Assembly (NCBI GenBank): GCA_029817715.1
Contig: JARUPY010000091.1
Location: 992,001-1,056,000 of the forward strand
Reading direction: 5' to 3'
Source: Melastoma dodecandrum
Taxonomy: Eukaryota; Streptophyta; Magnoliopsida; Myrtales; Melastomataceae
DNA length: 64,000 bases
In this document: piece after piece, positions 63,214 to 64,000 of the stretch
Layout: every line of letters starts with the position of its first letter
How positions within the stretch are numbered: position 1 is the stretch's first letter
Position numbers and translations under genes: made by a program
The notes under the pieces: model-generated
Told to the model about the DNA's origin: nothing
What the model saw: the letters and a program-made list of their open reading frames with translations, nothing else
Databases searched by the model: none

Positions 63214-64000
63214 ATGGCCCCCCGCGCCGGCGAGCGCTTCCGCTGCCGCATCGAGCGCGCGACGAGCGTCGCGCAGCTGGAAACGGTCGGGCGGCTGCGA
63301 TGGGAGGTCTTCTCGCAGGCGATAGGCTACGGCCGCGAGGTCGCGCCGGCGCTCTGCGAGATCACCGGCTTCGATGTCGTGCCGGAGGCAAGCCTCTTCC
63401 TCGCCTCCATCGACGAGGAGCCGATCGGCACGCTGCGCATCGTGCTGCCGTCGGTCGAGCTCGCCGACTGGTACGGCTGCACGCTCGGCCTGCCGATGAC
63501 CCTCGATGCGACGATCGGGCCGGTGCCGGATCGCCGCGCCGTCGCCGAGATCGGGCGCTCCGCCGTCTCACTCGCCTACCGCGGAAGCCCGGTGATCGGG
63601 CACCTCATGCGCGCGGCCTATCTCGCCTCGCGCGCCGCCGGGATCACGCATTGGGTCGCCGCAAGCCTGACGGAGACGGACTGCGCGACCGACGCCGCCC
63701 TCATCGACCTCCTCCTGGCGCGGCGCTTCGCGCCGTCGCGGTTCGCGGCGATCCGCGGTCCGCGACGCGCACCGTTTGAGCCCCCACGACGGCCCTTCTT
63801 CTCGCAGGATCAGCGGCAGCGCGCGGGAGCCGGCGACCTCTCCGGCCTCGCCCTGCCGCGATCCTTGAACTTCCATCTCCTCTGCGGCGCCAAGGCCGCG
63901 GGGGAAGCGTACTTCGACCCCGGCATACGCGAGTACCTCGTGCCGATCGTCTTCGATCTCGACGAATACGCGGCCTCGCCCTTCGGCCGCCGGTTTCATG
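63214..64000 (+). CDS. Autoinducer-synthase/FeeM-like N-acyltransferase (3' partial)
   Basis: The frame opens at ATG 63214 with GGAGG at 63202-63206 and runs off the window (262 codons visible). It has the GNAT-like pattern of the LuxI/FeeM group: RLRWEVFSQAIGYGREV near the N-terminus, LFLASIDEEPIGTLRIVLP, then AEIGRSAVSLAYRGSPVIGHLMRAAYLASRAAGITHWVAA. Such enzymes transfer an acyl group from acyl-ACP to an amine, giving N-acyl amino acids or homoserine lactones. The upstream gene encodes a haem-oxygenase-like protein. Confidence 0.7.
   Translation, partial: MAPRAGERFRCRIERATSVAQLETVGRLRWEVFSQAIGYGREVAPALCEITGFDVVPEASLFLASIDEEPIGTLRIVLPSVELADWYGCTLGLPMTLDATIGPVPDRRAVAEIGRSAVSLAYRGSPVIGHLMRAAYLASRAAGITHWVAASLTETDCATDAALIDLLLARRFAPSRFAAIRGPRRAPFEPPRRPFFSQDQRQRAGAGDLSGLALPRSLNFHLLCGAKAAGEAYFDPGIREYLVPIVFDLDEYAASPFGRRFH

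Overview
The window is a high-GC chromosomal stretch from an alphaproteobacterium of the order Hyphomicrobiales (Rhizobiales). The best evidence is the chvI-chvG-hprK-PTS EIIA-ptsH order with a shortened HPr kinase, the small LEETFPASDPPS protein and the CsbD gene, both behind EcfG-like general-stress promoters, and the overall codon use. The family cannot be fixed from sequence reading alone; something near the Beijerinckiaceae or Methylobacteriaceae is a guess. No tRNA, rRNA, CRISPR array, transposase or integrase was seen.

Layout. 1-11.2 kb: end of an AsmA-like protein, a stress-type small protein, the ChvIG/PTS regulatory operon (minus strand), a large VWA-like membrane protein, and a regulator/membrane-protein/isoprenyl-transferase group marked by two copies of one operator-like sequence. 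11.1-15 kb: TauE/SafE exporter, UDP-glucose 4-epimerase, an ABC-2 polysaccharide exporter pair, and csbD. 15.1-19.4 kb: a two-gene RND efflux pump. 19.4-29.3 kb: AI-2E-type permease, GH3 glycosidase, and a type I secretion ATPase with two membrane-fusion proteins flanking a SnoaL-like protein with a Gly/Arg/Gln-rich tail. 29.3-43.5 kb: a secreted ClpP-like protein, a sulfotransferase, and a plus-strand run of five genes (propeller-like protein, esterase, Lys/Ala/Pro-rich protein, and two megasynthases KS-AT-ACP-KR and KS-AT-PPTase). 43.5-53 kb: an HxlR/SnoaL/NmrA operon with a perfect palindrome upstream, an HxlR-EmrA-EmrB efflux operon with unusual repeats and an apparent frameshift, an AraC regulator, a DMT exporter and a stray copy of its 3' end, and a SUKH-like protein. 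53.2-56.2 kb: typA and an aldo/keto reductase.

56.27-62.43 kb holds the most striking structure. The first part of a LysR-family regulator gene lies at 56268-56532 and its last 50 codons at 62281-62430. Between them is an A/T-richer block of four minus-strand genes, all with signal peptides: a small Cys-containing protein, a 1274-residue propeller-like protein with a Ser/Thr-rich amphipathic segment like those of beta-pore-forming proteins, and two proteins built from one shared Cys-rich HxH/CC domain (two copies and one copy). I read this as a horizontally acquired secreted-protein cassette that replaced the middle of the lysR gene. The right edge carries a haem-oxygenase-like di-iron protein and a partial autoinducer-synthase/FeeM-like acyltransferase.

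The other leading candidate for a little-described system is the compact lipid/polyketide synthase at 34.7-43.5 kb. It carries its own fused phosphopantetheinyl transferase and sits with an esterase, a sulfotransferase and two proteins of unknown function.
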